Source: Bifidobacterium pongonis | GTDB lineage: Bacteria; Actinomycetota; Actinomycetes; Actinomycetales; Bifidobacteriaceae | Length of the DNA: 64,000 nucleotides | Assembly (NCBI RefSeq): GCF_019331805.1 | Contig: NZ_JAHBBE010000010.1 | Location: 1-64,000, forward strand | Direction: 5' to 3' | Part shown: in pieces, positions 27,182 through 35,398 of the stretch | Position numbering within the stretch: the first letter of the stretch is position 1 | Layout of the letters: each line of letters opens with the position of its first letter | The notes under the pieces: generated by a model | Seen by the model: the letters and a program-made list of their open reading frames with translations, nothing else | Databases searched by the model: none | Told to the model about the DNA's origin: nothing | Program-made: the position numbers and the translations under genes

Positions 27182-29596
27182 ATGAGTATTTCGTTGGACA
27201 CCCCCATTGGTTCGCTACTGAGCAATACGCGCAGGGTATCCACGCTCAAATCGTTCGGCATCGTCAGCGTCGGCGATGCGCTGACCTATTATCCGTTCCG
27301 CGTGGGCGACCCGGTGCCGCCGCGAGCCATCAGGGAGGCGCGTCCGGCCACGGCCATGGCGTTCGCCGCCGTCGTGACGCAAAGCCGCGTGATTCCGATG
27401 AACGCGCGACGGGGGTACCGTCTCGAAGCGGTCGTCGAGGATTCCGCCTTCGCCGCCACCCGGGGAATGCCGGCGGGCATGGCCAGGCTCGTGTTCTTCT
27501 CGAACCGCAGAGGGTACGTCGATTGGATGGCCATGCGGCTCGCCGTGGGCACGCAGGTGATCGTCAGCGGCATGCCCAGCGAATACATGGGGCAGCTGCA
27601 ATTCACACATCCCGACATCGTCACCGTCGCGCCCGCCGAAATCCGGTCTTTCGACGTACAGCCGGTCGCGGCTGAGCCGACCCAGACGCACACCCGGCAT
27701 TACGACGTGGCTTCGGTGAAGGAAGGGTTGGATCATGTCTGCCGCCCACGCCCCGTCTACCACGCGTCGGCGAGACTGTCGAGCGATCGCATCCACGAAA
27801 CCATCGTCGGATTGCTGAACATGCTGGGCGGCCGGGAAACGGTCGACCTGGCCTCGGCGGGAACCCCGCTGCAAGGCTTCGAAGCCGAAGACGAGCAGCG
27901 CTTCGCCGCAGCCCTGGGCGAAGCCATCCCCGACATCCTCCCGGAACACATCCGCGCGGAACGCGGCCTCATGCATCGCGCCGAAGCCTTCCGAGCCATC
28001 CACGACCCCATATCCGTCGAAGCCTTCCACAAAGGCATCGGCACATTGCGCTACGAGGAGGCGTTCATCTGCCAGACGGCGCTGCTGCAGGCCCGCAACG
28101 CCAGCGGCACCACACCGGCGCACGTCTGCGCCGGCAACGGAGGCGACGATCAGGGTGAAGGACTGGTGGACCGGTTCATCGCCTCACTGCCCTTCCAACT
28201 CACCGAAGGCCAACGGGAAGTCATCGGCAGCATCCGCAGCGACATGGCCAGGAACCACCCCATGCAGCGCCTTCTGCAAGGCGAGGTCGGCTCCGGCAAA
28301 ACCGTGGTGGCACTCGCCGCCATGCTGCAAGCCGTCGAAGCCGGGTATCAGGCCGTGTTGGTCGCGCCCACGCTCGTCCTCGCCGAACAGCACGCCGAAA
28401 CCATCCGAACGCTGACCCAAGGTCTGGAATCGCCGCCGATACCCGTCACGCTGATCACCGGCGGCATGAAACTGGCCGCCCGTCGCAAGGCACACGCCAT
28501 GGCCGCCAGCGGCGAGCCCGGCATCATCGTCGCCACGCACGCGGCGTTCTCCTCGACGTTCCAAGCCTCCAACCTCGCGCTGGTGGTCATCGACGAACAG
28601 CACCGTTTCGGCGTGGAACAGCGCGAAAGCCTGCAAACCAAGCCGGCCGACGGCAGTACGCCGCACATGCTCATCATGACCGCCACGCCCATTCCGCGCA
28701 CCGCCGCCATGACCTGGTTCGGCGACCTCGACATCTCCTGGCTCACCGAACTGCCGGGCGGGCGCAAGCCGATCCGCACCTTCGTCATCAACGAGGAGGA
28801 TGGGCGCACCATGGCGAGCATGTTCACGCATATCCGTTCGCATATCGACGCGGGCGAACGCGCCTACATCGTGTGCGCGCGCATTGACGACACGTCCGAC
28901 GGCAAAAAAGGCGGCAAAACCGACGACGATATGGCGCTCGACCCGTATGCGATCGATGACGGCGAGGAGGCGCAGGCGCGCCCGCCGCTGCATACGGTTG
29001 CGGAAATCGCGGAACGATTGCAGAAACTGCCGCAATTCCAAGGTATCAAGTTCGCCACGCTCACCGGCCGCGACAAGGATGAGGTCAAAACGCAGGTCAT
29101 GGCCGATTTCGCGTCCGGCAAGACGCCGGTCCTCGTCTCCACCACCGTGATCGAAGTCGGCGTGGACGTCAAACAGGCGAGCTGCATCGTGATCTTCGAC
29201 GCGGACCGGTACGGGCTGAGCCAGCTGCATCAGCTTCGCGGCCGTGTCGGGCGAGGCGGCACCAACAGCTGGGCGTTCCTCATCTCCCGCGCCGAAGCGG
29301 GATCGCCCGCCGAAGCGCGACTGCAGGTCATCCATGATTCGCTCGACGGTGCGCAGATCGCACAGGCCGACCTGGAATTCCGCGGAGCCGGCGACGTGCT
29401 CGGCGACACGCAGTCCGGTATGCGTTCAAGCCTGAAGCTGTTGCGCGTGGTGCAGGACGCCGATCTGATCGTCGACGCGCGTTCCCGCGCCGAACGACTG
29501 CTGGCCGAGGATCCGCAGTTGGAAGGCAGCAAACAGCTCGCCGGCGCCGTACTCGATTTCACGCGCGGCAACGAGGCCTTCCTGACTAGCAACTAG
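27182..29596 (+). CDS. recG: ATP-dependent DNA helicase RecG
   Basis: RecG (804 residues) remodels stalled replication forks and Holliday junctions. The N-terminal wedge/OB region covers roughly 1-200. The helicase core has Walker A GEVGSGKT at 367-374, DEQHRFG at 471-477 (DExH box), TATPIPRT, and the C-terminal motifs VGVDVKQAS, LHQLRGRVGRGG and AGDVLGDTQSGM typical of RecG rather than PriA or Mfd. The start at 27182 is chosen because TAGTAT ends seven bases before it and there is no ribosome binding site. A start at 27158 would lie upstream of that box. rsmD begins ten bases after the stop. Confidence 0.95.
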   Translation: MSISLDTPIGSLLSNTRRVSTLKSFGIVSVGDALTYYPFRVGDPVPPRAIREARPATAMAFAAVVTQSRVIPMNARRGYRLEAVVEDSAFAATRGMPAGMARLVFFSNRRGYVDWMAMRLAVGTQVIVSGMPSEYMGQLQFTHPDIVTVAPAEIRSFDVQPVAAEPTQTHTRHYDVASVKEGLDHVCRPRPVYHASARLSSDRIHETIVGLLNMLGGRETVDLASAGTPLQGFEAEDEQRFAAALGEAIPDILPEHIRAERGLMHRAEAFRAIHDPISVEAFHKGIGTLRYEEAFICQTALLQARNASGTTPAHVCAGNGGDDQGEGLVDRFIASLPFQLTEGQREVIGSIRSDMARNHPMQRLLQGEVGSGKTVVALAAMLQAVEAGYQAVLVAPTLVLAEQHAETIRTLTQGLESPPIPVTLITGGMKLAARRKAHAMAASGEPGIIVATHAAFSSTFQASNLALVVIDEQHRFGVEQRESLQTKPADGSTPHMLIMTATPIPRTAAMTWFGDLDISWLTELPGGRKPIRTFVINEEDGRTMASMFTHIRSHIDAGERAYIVCARIDDTSDGKKGGKTDDDMALDPYAIDDGEEAQARPPLHTVAEIAERLQKLPQFQGIKFATLTGRDKDEVKTQVMADFASGKTPVLVSTTVIEVGVDVKQASCIVIFDADRYGLSQLHQLRGRVGRGGTNSWAFLISRAEAGSPAEARLQVIHDSLDGAQIAQADLEFRGAGDVLGDTQSGMRSSLKLLRVVQDADLIVDARSRAERLLAEDPQLEGSKQLAGAVLDFTRGNEAFLTSN

Positions 29597-29599
29597 GCT
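29594..29599 (+). promoter_or_regulatory. -10 box of rsmD
   Basis: TAGGCT overlapping the recG stop codon, seven bases before the rsmD ATG. The same hexamer and a similar spacing occur before coaD and cysS. Confidence 0.45.
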
Positions 29600-29606
29600 A
29601 AGGCGT

Positions 29607-30194
29607 ATGCGCGTAATTTCAGGACGATTCAAAGGCGTGGCGTTGGCGACGCCGAAGCAGGGGACCAGACCCACCACCGACCGCACGAAGGAAGCGATCT
29701 TCTCGCACCTGGACTCGTGGGGTGTGTTGGACGATGCGAGGGTGCTCGACCTGTTCGCGGGCACCGGCGCGTTGGGTATCGAGGCGTTGAGCCGTGGCGC
29801 CCGCGAACTGGTGGCCGTGGAGGCTTCAAAACCCGCGGCGGCACTGGTCGCCGGAACCCTGAAACAGTTGAAACGCAACCGGTCATGGTCGGCCGACCTG
29901 CGCGCCCGGGTGCTGGTGCGCAAAGCCGAGGCGCTCGCCGCCGCAACCGCCGACGCGCCGTACGACGTGGTGTTCATCGATCCGCCGTACGCGTTCGAAA
30001 CCGAGGCATGCAACCAGCTGCTGGCCGATCTGGTCGCCAACGGATGGGTGGATGCGCATGGCGTGATCATGCTTGAACGTTCCGCCCGGTCCGACGAACC
30101 GACGGCACCCGAAGGCTGGGAGATCACCCAGTCGCGTTCCTATGGCGAAACCGCCGTGTTCTACATCGAATCGGCGCAGGAGAGCACGGAATAG
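29607..30194 (+). CDS. rsmD: 16S rRNA (guanine(966)-N2)-methyltransferase
   Basis: This 195-residue SAM-dependent methyltransferase methylates G966 in the P-site loop of 16S rRNA. The SAM site LDLFAGTGALGIEALSRGA is at about 48-66, and the catalytic DPPY at residues 125-128 (FIDPPYAFE). It starts MRVISGRFKG, typical of the family. There is no Shine-Dalgarno, and a -10-like TAGGCT seven bases upstream suggests a leaderless message independent of recG. It is convergent with trmD, with about 65 bases between the stops. In many relatives coaD follows rsmD; here coaD lies elsewhere. Confidence 0.94.
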   Translation: MRVISGRFKGVALATPKQGTRPTTDRTKEAIFSHLDSWGVLDDARVLDLFAGTGALGIEALSRGARELVAVEASKPAAALVAGTLKQLKRNRSWSADLRARVLVRKAEALAAATADAPYDVVFIDPPYAFETEACNQLLADLVANGWVDAHGVIMLERSARSDEPTAPEGWEITQSRSYGETAVFYIESAQESTE

Positions 30195-30259
30195 ACGATG
30201 GGGAAGCGGCGGTTTCCGGCTGTTGTCGGGGTTTGACCCGGTTCTGAGACAGGCAAGGC

Positions 30260-31165
30260 TTAGCGTTTGCGCGGGTGCTCGGCGCTGACCTCCCAGCCGA
30301 GCGCCATAAGGGTTTTGCGGTCGGCCTTGTCGAGCTTCCGGCAATCCAGGGCTTCGATCAGATCGGGGCGGATCTCGTTCGTCCGGGTCAGCGCCTCGTC
30401 GCGGCGGAACCGGTCCACCTTGCCGTGATCGCCGGAGAGCAGCACGTCGGGTACGCGAATGCCGCGCCATTCCGCCGGTTTCGTGTACTGGCGGTGTTCC
30501 AGCAGGGCGTTGTCGCCGGTATACGATTCCTCCACGATCGACTCGGCATTACCCATGAATCCCGGAATCAGGCGCGTGATCGCCTCAAGCATCACCGACG
30601 TGGCGACCTCGCCGCCGTTGAGCACATAGTCGCCGATGGAATATTCGCGCACATCCACCCCGCGCATGCGGTAGTAGTCGGGAATACGCGCGTCGTACCC
30701 CTCGTAACGCCCGCAGCCGAACAGCAGATGGTCGGCGCGGCTGAGCTCGGTGGCGTCACGCTGGGTGAACAGGGGAGCGGAAGGGTTCGGGAAGATCAGG
30801 ACCGGCCGTTTCGCGGTCGTGTCCGCGGTTTCCATAGCATCGGTCGATTCGGTCGGTTCGGTTGCGTCGGCAGGTTCAGGCGCTTCGGCTGTATCGGATT
30901 CGTCGGAATCATCGACCGGAACCGGCTCCCGCAGATCCGGCCCCAGCAGTTCATCAAGGCATTCCGCCCACACCACGGGCTTCATCACCATGCCCGCGCC
31001 GCCGCCCACCGGCGTATCGTCCACGGAATGATGCACGTCATGCGTCCAGTCGCGGAGGTTATGCGTGTTCACCTCGATGAGGCCTTTGGTCTGCGCCTTA
31101 CCGAACAGACTCAGGTTCAGCACGTCGAAATACTCGGGGAACACGGAAACGATGTCGATTCTCAT
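30260..31165 (-). CDS. trmD: tRNA (guanine37-N1)-methyltransferase
   Basis: TrmD methylates G37 next to the anticodon and so prevents +1 frameshifting. The 301-residue protein has the SPOUT trefoil-knot signature: RIDIVSVFPEYF at the start, LLFGCGRYEGYDAR, EYSIGDYVLNGGE, and the C-terminal domain after about 230. An acidic, Thr/Glu-rich insertion of about 40 residues (around 90-130) lies between the two halves and is longer than usual. The ATG has no Shine-Dalgarno but follows a minus-strand TACTCT by eight bases. It would normally sit beside rimM; here aspA and lysR separate them. Confidence 0.94.
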   Translation of the reverse strand: MRIDIVSVFPEYFDVLNLSLFGKAQTKGLIEVNTHNLRDWTHDVHHSVDDTPVGGGAGMVMKPVVWAECLDELLGPDLREPVPVDDSDESDTAEAPEPADATEPTESTDAMETADTTAKRPVLIFPNPSAPLFTQRDATELSRADHLLFGCGRYEGYDARIPDYYRMRGVDVREYSIGDYVLNGGEVATSVMLEAITRLIPGFMGNAESIVEESYTGDNALLEHRQYTKPAEWRGIRVPDVLLSGDHGKVDRFRRDEALTRTNEIRPDLIEALDCRKLDKADRKTLMALGWEVSAEHPRKR

Positions 31166-31173
31166 AGTTTCCC

Positions 31174-31179
31174 AGAGTA
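31174..31179 (-). promoter_or_regulatory. -10 box of trmD
   Basis: Minus-strand TACTCT eight bases before the trmD ATG. It gives trmD its own promoter, in keeping with its separation from rimM. Confidence 0.45.
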
Positions 31180-31195
31180 ACCGGAGTGCAGGAAT

Positions 31196-31234
31196 ACGTG
31201 GGGCGGCGGCCGGTCCGCAGCCGCCACCCCACGT
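31196..31234 (-). terminator. aspA terminator
   Basis: ACGTGGGG-x-GGCGGC pairs with GCCGCC-x-CCCCACGT. It lies 18 bases past the aspA stop and just upstream of the trmD promoter, insulating the two genes. The T tail is poor. Confidence 0.65.
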
Positions 31235-31252
31235 GTGGTTCGGTTATGCGCG

Positions 31253-32731
31253 TCAGTACACGCGGGTCAGGTCGCGCGGGTCGAGGATCGAATCGAGGAT
31301 CTCCGGGCGGATGCTGCCGTCGCGATCGGCCGCGGCACGCACCGTAATGCCCTTCTCCAACGCATCCTTGGCGATCTTCACGGCCTTCTCATAGCCCACG
31401 TAATCGACCAGCGACGTGGCCAGCGAGGACGAGCGCATCGCTTCCTCCATGCCGACCTCCTTGTTCACCTTGATGCCGTTCACGCAACGTTCGCGCAGCG
31501 TATCCATCGCGCGGGCCAGCATATGCATGCCGTCGAGCATCGCGTGCAGCATCACCGGCTCGAACGCGTTGAGCTGCAACTGTCCGGCCTCCGCCGCGTA
31601 GGAAACGGTGGTATCCATGCCCATCACCATGAACACCGTCTGGTTCACGCATTCCGGGATCACCGGGTTCACCTTGCCCGGCATGATCGAGGATCCGGCC
31701 TGACGTGCCGGCAGCTGGATTTCGGACAGGCCGGCGCGCGGACCGCTGGCCAGCAGGCGCAGATCGTTGGCGATCTTGCCCAAGTGCAGCGCCGTGCGCT
31801 TGATCACGCCCGACAGGGTGACGAAATCGCTTACGTCGCTGGTCGCGCCGACCGGATCGGAGGCCGGGCGGATCGGCAGACCCGTGAGTTTGGCGAGATG
31901 CTTGGCCGCGAGATTGCGGAAGCGCACGTCGGCGCAGATGCCCGTGCCGATGGCGGTGCCGCCGAGGTTCACGACGCTCAGCGGTTCATGCTGGCTTTCG
32001 AGCAGCGCGGCGTCGGAGCCGAGCTGCGTGGCGAACGCGCCGAACTCCTGGCCGAAGGTCATGGGCACGGCGTCCTGCAGCTGCGTGCGGCCGATCGTGA
32101 CCACCGTCATCGTGCGCTGCGCCAGCGAGGAGAACGAGGCGCTGAGCTTGCGGGTGCTGTCGATCAGGGTGCGCGAGGCGTCGATGAGCGCGAGGCGGGC
32201 GGCGGCGGGGTAGGAGTCGTTGGTCGACTGCGACTTGTTCACCGTGTCGTTCGGGTGGATGATCTCGTATTCGCCGCGCGGGTAGTGGCCGAGTTCCAGG
32301 GCGCGGTTCGCGATGACCTCGTTGACGTTCATGTTGGTCGAGGTGCCGGCGCCGCCCTGCAGCACGTCGATGGGGAACTGGTCGTCGAGTTTGCCCGCGA
32401 TCACGTCGGCGCAGGCGCGGTCGACGAGTTCGGCCTGGTAGGCGTCGATGCCGCCAAGCTCGCGGTTGGCGCGTGCGCAGGCGCGCTTCACATTGCCGTA
32501 GGCGTGGATGATTTCGGGATGGTCGCTGACGGTGATGCCGGAGACGGGGAAGTTGCTGATGGCGCGGAGGGTGTGGATGCCCCAGTAGGCGTTGGCGGGA
32601 ACCGCCATGGAACCGATGCAGTCGTGTTCGATTCGGGTGGGCTGCGATTCGAGGCTCGAAGCGTCCGCGGATTCGACGGCGGTCGCGGTGCGTGCTGCGG
32701 TTCGTGTTGCGGTGTGCTGTGCCAATGCCAT
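31253..32731 (-). CDS. aspA: Aspartate ammonia-lyase
   Basis: This 492-residue member of the fumarase/aspartase superfamily converts L-aspartate to fumarate and ammonia. Signature blocks are GAGTSTNMNVNEV, the catalytic loop GSSIMPGKVNPV, and TIGRTQLQDAVPMT. The ATG at 32731 is preferred because GAGAGGA lies seven bases upstream; a longer frame to 32782 lacks one. A Thr/Ala-rich tail of about 25 residues precedes the conserved core. It is divergent from a LysR regulator with a shared 121-base promoter region containing an inverted repeat, which suggests direct control by it. The fumarase alternative is less likely because family features and length favour aspartase, but sequence alone does not settle it. 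Confidence 0.88.
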   Translation of the reverse strand: MALAQHTATRTAARTATAVESADASSLESQPTRIEHDCIGSMAVPANAYWGIHTLRAISNFPVSGITVSDHPEIIHAYGNVKRACARANRELGGIDAYQAELVDRACADVIAGKLDDQFPIDVLQGGAGTSTNMNVNEVIANRALELGHYPRGEYEIIHPNDTVNKSQSTNDSYPAAARLALIDASRTLIDSTRKLSASFSSLAQRTMTVVTIGRTQLQDAVPMTFGQEFGAFATQLGSDAALLESQHEPLSVVNLGGTAIGTGICADVRFRNLAAKHLAKLTGLPIRPASDPVGATSDVSDFVTLSGVIKRTALHLGKIANDLRLLASGPRAGLSEIQLPARQAGSSIMPGKVNPVIPECVNQTVFMVMGMDTTVSYAAEAGQLQLNAFEPVMLHAMLDGMHMLARAMDTLRERCVNGIKVNKEVGMEEAMRSSSLATSLVDYVGYEKAVKIAKDALEKGITVRAAADRDGSIRPEILDSILDPRDLTRVY

Positions 32732-32807
32732 GATGGTGTCCTCTCGTGCTTGTGGCGTCGCTTGGACGATTGCTGAAAACACGGCTCACCTTAAGCGCAA
32801 GTTATGT

Positions 32808-32846
32808 ATCGTACAAGAGGTGGATATCCTTCGTATCCCATAGGAT
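32808..32846. promoter_or_regulatory. Divergent aspA/lysR promoters with inverted repeat
   Basis: A minus-strand TACGAT (32813-32808) serves aspA, and a plus-strand TAGGAT (32841-32846) serves lysR. Between them GGATA (32822-32826) and TATCC (32834-32838) form an inverted repeat with a 7-base spacer, about the size of a LysR box. A regulator there would touch both promoters. Confidence 0.5.
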
Positions 32847-32852
32847 TAACCT

Positions 32853-33764
32853 ATGACTATTACCCAGATACGAGCGTTCTACCTTGCCGCGACGCTGGGA
32901 TCCTTCACCGCAGCCGCGGAATACATGGGTCTTACGCAGCCGACGGTCTCCGAACTGGTGCGCAAGGTGGAGGACCAATACGGCATGGCGTTGTTCGTAC
33001 GCCGAGGGCGAAGATTGGTGCTCACCACCGCCGGCCAGGCGCTCATGCCGTGGGCGAAGCGCCTGCTCGACGCCGAACTGGGGGCGGACAGCGCGTTGAC
33101 CGCGTTGAGCACCGGCGAAGGCGGCACGGTGTCGTTCGGCATCCTGAAGAACGCCAACTACTATCATCTTTCCGAACTGGCCGCGGTGTTCCGCGAAGCG
33201 CATCCGAACGTGCGCATCCGGCTGCTGGGCCAGAACTCCTTCGAAGTGGCCGACGCCGTGCGCAACGGCGTGCTTGAGGCCGGGCTGCTCTGCCTGCCGG
33301 TGCCGACCGAGGGCCTGCACATCCAGCCGCTGATGCGCCACGAGATCCTGTGGGCCAGCAGCAAGCCCGAACGTTGCGTGCAGCCGATGAGCCCGATCGA
33401 CATGCCCAAGGAACCGTTGATCCTCTATGATGCCCGCCACGGCGAGGAGGATCCGACGCGACTGCAGCTCACCCAGCAGGCGCAGCGTTTCGGTGTGACG
33501 CTGGAACCCGACATCGAAGTCGAATCGGTGGATGCGGCGATGTCGCTCGTCTCGCGTGGACTGGGTGATTCGATCGTGCCGCAGGCCGTGGCGCAATCGG
33601 CGCATTTCCCGTCGAACATCCACGTCACGACCCTGCAGTACCCGATCTACGACACTTTCGCGCTGGTCCGGCGCGAGAATTGGGAGCTTTCGCCCATCGC
33701 CGCGCATCTCGCCGATCTCGCGGTCAATATGCTGCTGAACAAGGTGACCGGCGAAGCCGCCTGA
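32853..33764 (+). CDS. LysR family transcriptional regulator
   Basis: This 303-residue regulator has the LysR winged helix-turn-helix at about residues 2-60 (ITQIRAFYLAATLGSFTAAA, then LTQPTVSELVRKVE) and a periplasmic-binding-like effector domain from about 90 to the end. The ATG follows TAGGAT by six bases with no Shine-Dalgarno, so it is probably leaderless. It is divergent from aspA and most likely regulates aspA and itself; the effector is unknown. The CysB/CynR-like layout is standard for the family. It is convergent with rimM. Confidence 0.9.
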   Translation: MTITQIRAFYLAATLGSFTAAAEYMGLTQPTVSELVRKVEDQYGMALFVRRGRRLVLTTAGQALMPWAKRLLDAELGADSALTALSTGEGGTVSFGILKNANYYHLSELAAVFREAHPNVRIRLLGQNSFEVADAVRNGVLEAGLLCLPVPTEGLHIQPLMRHEILWASSKPERCVQPMSPIDMPKEPLILYDARHGEEDPTRLQLTQQAQRFGVTLEPDIEVESVDAAMSLVSRGLGDSIVPQAVAQSAHFPSNIHVTTLQYPIYDTFALVRRENWELSPIAAHLADLAVNMLLNKVTGEAA

Positions 33765-33782
33765 TACGGGCTTCGCCGTGCG

Positions 33783-34397
33783 TCACAGGCCGGGGATCAG
33801 ACCGCCCGGAGGGTCGAGCGTCAGATAGCCCTCCTCCAGGTCGATCTGCGGCACCAGTTCGTCCACGAACGGCACCAGCGCGGTCTTCTCCACGATCGGC
33901 GTGCCGTCGGACGCGGTACCGGTTTCGACCGGTTCCGCCAAACGGATCTTCAACAGCGACTGGGCGGGGGAGTCGATCACATCGACCACCTTGCCGATCG
34001 TCTTGCCGGCGGGCGCGCCGATTTCGTTGTCTTCCTCCATACGCGCCTCAAGGCCGATGAGATCCTTCGGATACCATTCGTCGGCTTCGAGCATCTCCTC
34101 CGGATCGTCGGCCTCGCCGTACAGCTGGAGGCCGTTCAACGCTTCGGAAGCGTCACGGTCGTCGCAGCCTTCAAGCTTGATGATCCATCGGTTCTTGAAC
34201 GTACGGGAACGTTCCACCACATACCGCTGTTCGCCGTCCTGCGAGAACAGTTCCGAACCGGGCTCGAAACGCCATTCCGGTTCGTCGGTGAATACCTGTA
34301 CGGTGACCTCGCCCTTCATACCTTGGGCGCGGCCGATACGACAAACCCTCAGCAGCTCACGCTGCTGAGGGTTCTCATGCATGTTCTGATCTGCCAT
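33783..34397 (-). CDS. rimM: 16S rRNA processing protein RimM
   Basis: RimM (204 residues) binds S19 and assists maturation of the 30S head. The N-terminal barrel starts LLRVCRIGRAQGMKGEVTV, and the C-terminal PRC barrel holds EWYPKDLIGLEA and the closing FVDELVPQIDLEEGYLTLDPPGGL. The ATG has no ribosome binding site but follows a minus-strand TAGACT by seven bases, so it is probably leaderless with its own promoter even though khpA and rpsP lie just upstream on the same strand. trmD, its usual neighbour, is 2.6 kb further on. Confidence 0.94.
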   Translation of the reverse strand: MADQNMHENPQQRELLRVCRIGRAQGMKGEVTVQVFTDEPEWRFEPGSELFSQDGEQRYVVERSRTFKNRWIIKLEGCDDRDASEALNGLQLYGEADDPEEMLEADEWYPKDLIGLEARMEEDNEIGAPAGKTIGKVVDVIDSPAQSLLKIRLAEPVETGTASDGTPIVEKTALVPFVDELVPQIDLEEGYLTLDPPGGLIPGL

Positions 34398-34404
34398 GTT
34401 GTGC

Positions 34405-34410
34405 AGTCTA
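34405..34410 (-). promoter_or_regulatory. -10 box of rimM
   Basis: Minus-strand TAGACT seven bases before the rimM ATG; the same hexamer precedes ffh. Confidence 0.45.
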
Positions 34411-34448
34411 CCCCATCGGTACGGATGAGGCGCCGATCCGACGTGGAA

Positions 34449-34682
34449 TCAGCGGCGCACGTCCATGATGTCGACGCGGACCTTGTGGTCGCTCAACGCC
34501 TGCACCACCGTGCGAATCGCATTGGCGGTACGGCCGGAACGACCGATCACACGGCCGATGTCCTCGGGGTTCACGCGTACGCGAAGCATTTCGCCGCGCG
34601 CGTTCTCGCGGGACTTCACCGACACATCATCGGGAAAATCGACGATGTTCTTAATAAGGTGCTCCACAGCCTGTTCAAGCAT
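34449..34682 (-). CDS. khpA: KH-domain RNA-binding protein KhpA
   Basis: This 77-residue protein consists of a single type II KH domain with the GxxG loop in GRVIGRSGRTANA (about residues 44-56). KhpA proteins bind structured RNAs, often as a dimer with KhpB, and are encoded between rpsP and rimM in many Gram-positive bacteria, exactly as here. It starts 42 bases after the rpsP stop. Confidence 0.9.
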   Translation of the reverse strand: MLEQAVEHLIKNIVDFPDDVSVKSRENARGEMLRVRVNPEDIGRVIGRSGRTANAIRTVVQALSDHKVRVDIMDVRR

Positions 34683-34724
34683 GATCAGTCAGCCTTTCTC
34701 GTTTGCTTTGCGCTAGGGCTCAGC

Positions 34725-35192
34725 TCACTCGGCGTCAGCCGGGGCTTCTTCAGCGGCTTCCTCAGCCGGAGCTTCAGCTTCGGCGGCAGCGGCGGCTTCG
34801 GCCTCAGCCTTGGCCTTGGCCTCGGCTTCGGACTTGGCGGCCTTGAGCTTCTGGGCTTCGGCTTCCACGGCCTCGACGCGAGCGGCGGCATCCGGGCCGG
34901 CCACAGCGGTCTTCAGGGTGCCTTCGGCGCCGTCGATGCCCTTGAACTTCTGCCAATCGCCGGTGATCTGGAGGAGCTTCTTCACCTGCTCGGTCGGCTG
35001 GGCGCCGACGCCAAGCCAGTACTGAGCACGCTCGGAATCGATCACGATGGTGGAAGGCTGGGTGTTCGGGTTGTAGGTACCGATCTCTTCGATGGCACGG
35101 CCGTCACGCTTCTGGCGGGAATCCATGATCACCACGCGGTAGAACGCGTAGAACTTCTTACCCATGCGCTTCAGACGAATCTTGGTTGCCAA
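34725..35192 (-). CDS. rpsP: 30S ribosomal protein S16 with acidic C-terminal tail
   Basis: The S16 core occupies the first 80-90 residues ([20 protein letters not shown], then YNPNTQPS and [16 protein letters not shown]). It is followed by an extension of about 65 residues rich in Ala, Glu and Lys, first charged and coiled-coil-like and then [19 protein letters not shown] at the end. Similar extensions occur in actinobacterial S16. The ATG has AAGGAG nine bases upstream. It heads the rpsP-khpA-rimM run on the minus strand behind a leader of about 118 bases. Confidence 0.96.
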   Translation of the reverse strand: MATKIRLKRMGKKFYAFYRVVIMDSRQKRDGRAIEEIGTYNPNTQPSTIVIDSERAQYWLGVGAQPTEQVKKLLQITGDWQKFKGIDGAEGTLKTAVAGPDAAARVEAVEAEAQKLKAAKSEAEAKAKAEAEAAAAAEAEAPAEEAAEEAPADAE

Positions 35193-35322
35193 AATGGCTC
35201 TCCTTATATGTAGGGGTGTGCGTTTCGTTTTCTGTGTGGGGCACGGAATCCGAAACCCACTCGTTCCTCACGGCACGGGGTGTAGAGGGCGCCACGCGCA
35301 CGTGAATAACTGGCCTATTATA
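35193..35322 (-). promoter_or_regulatory. rpsP promoter and leader
   Basis: Consensus TATAAT on the minus strand (35322-35317), with the rpsP ATG 125 bases downstream, implies an untranslated leader of about 118 bases. I see no clear fold in it. The -35 region is GC-rich and not recognisable. Confidence 0.6.
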
Positions 35323-35398
35323 GCGCGTGGGGGCGGACGTGGGCGCGGGTGCCCGGTGGCGTCGCGATGACGCGGCGATGGCGCGACGATGGCGCGGT

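Noticed and set aside
31235-32776. A 513-codon frame antisense to aspA
   Set aside because: Shadow frame; His/Arg/Gly-rich without family resemblance.
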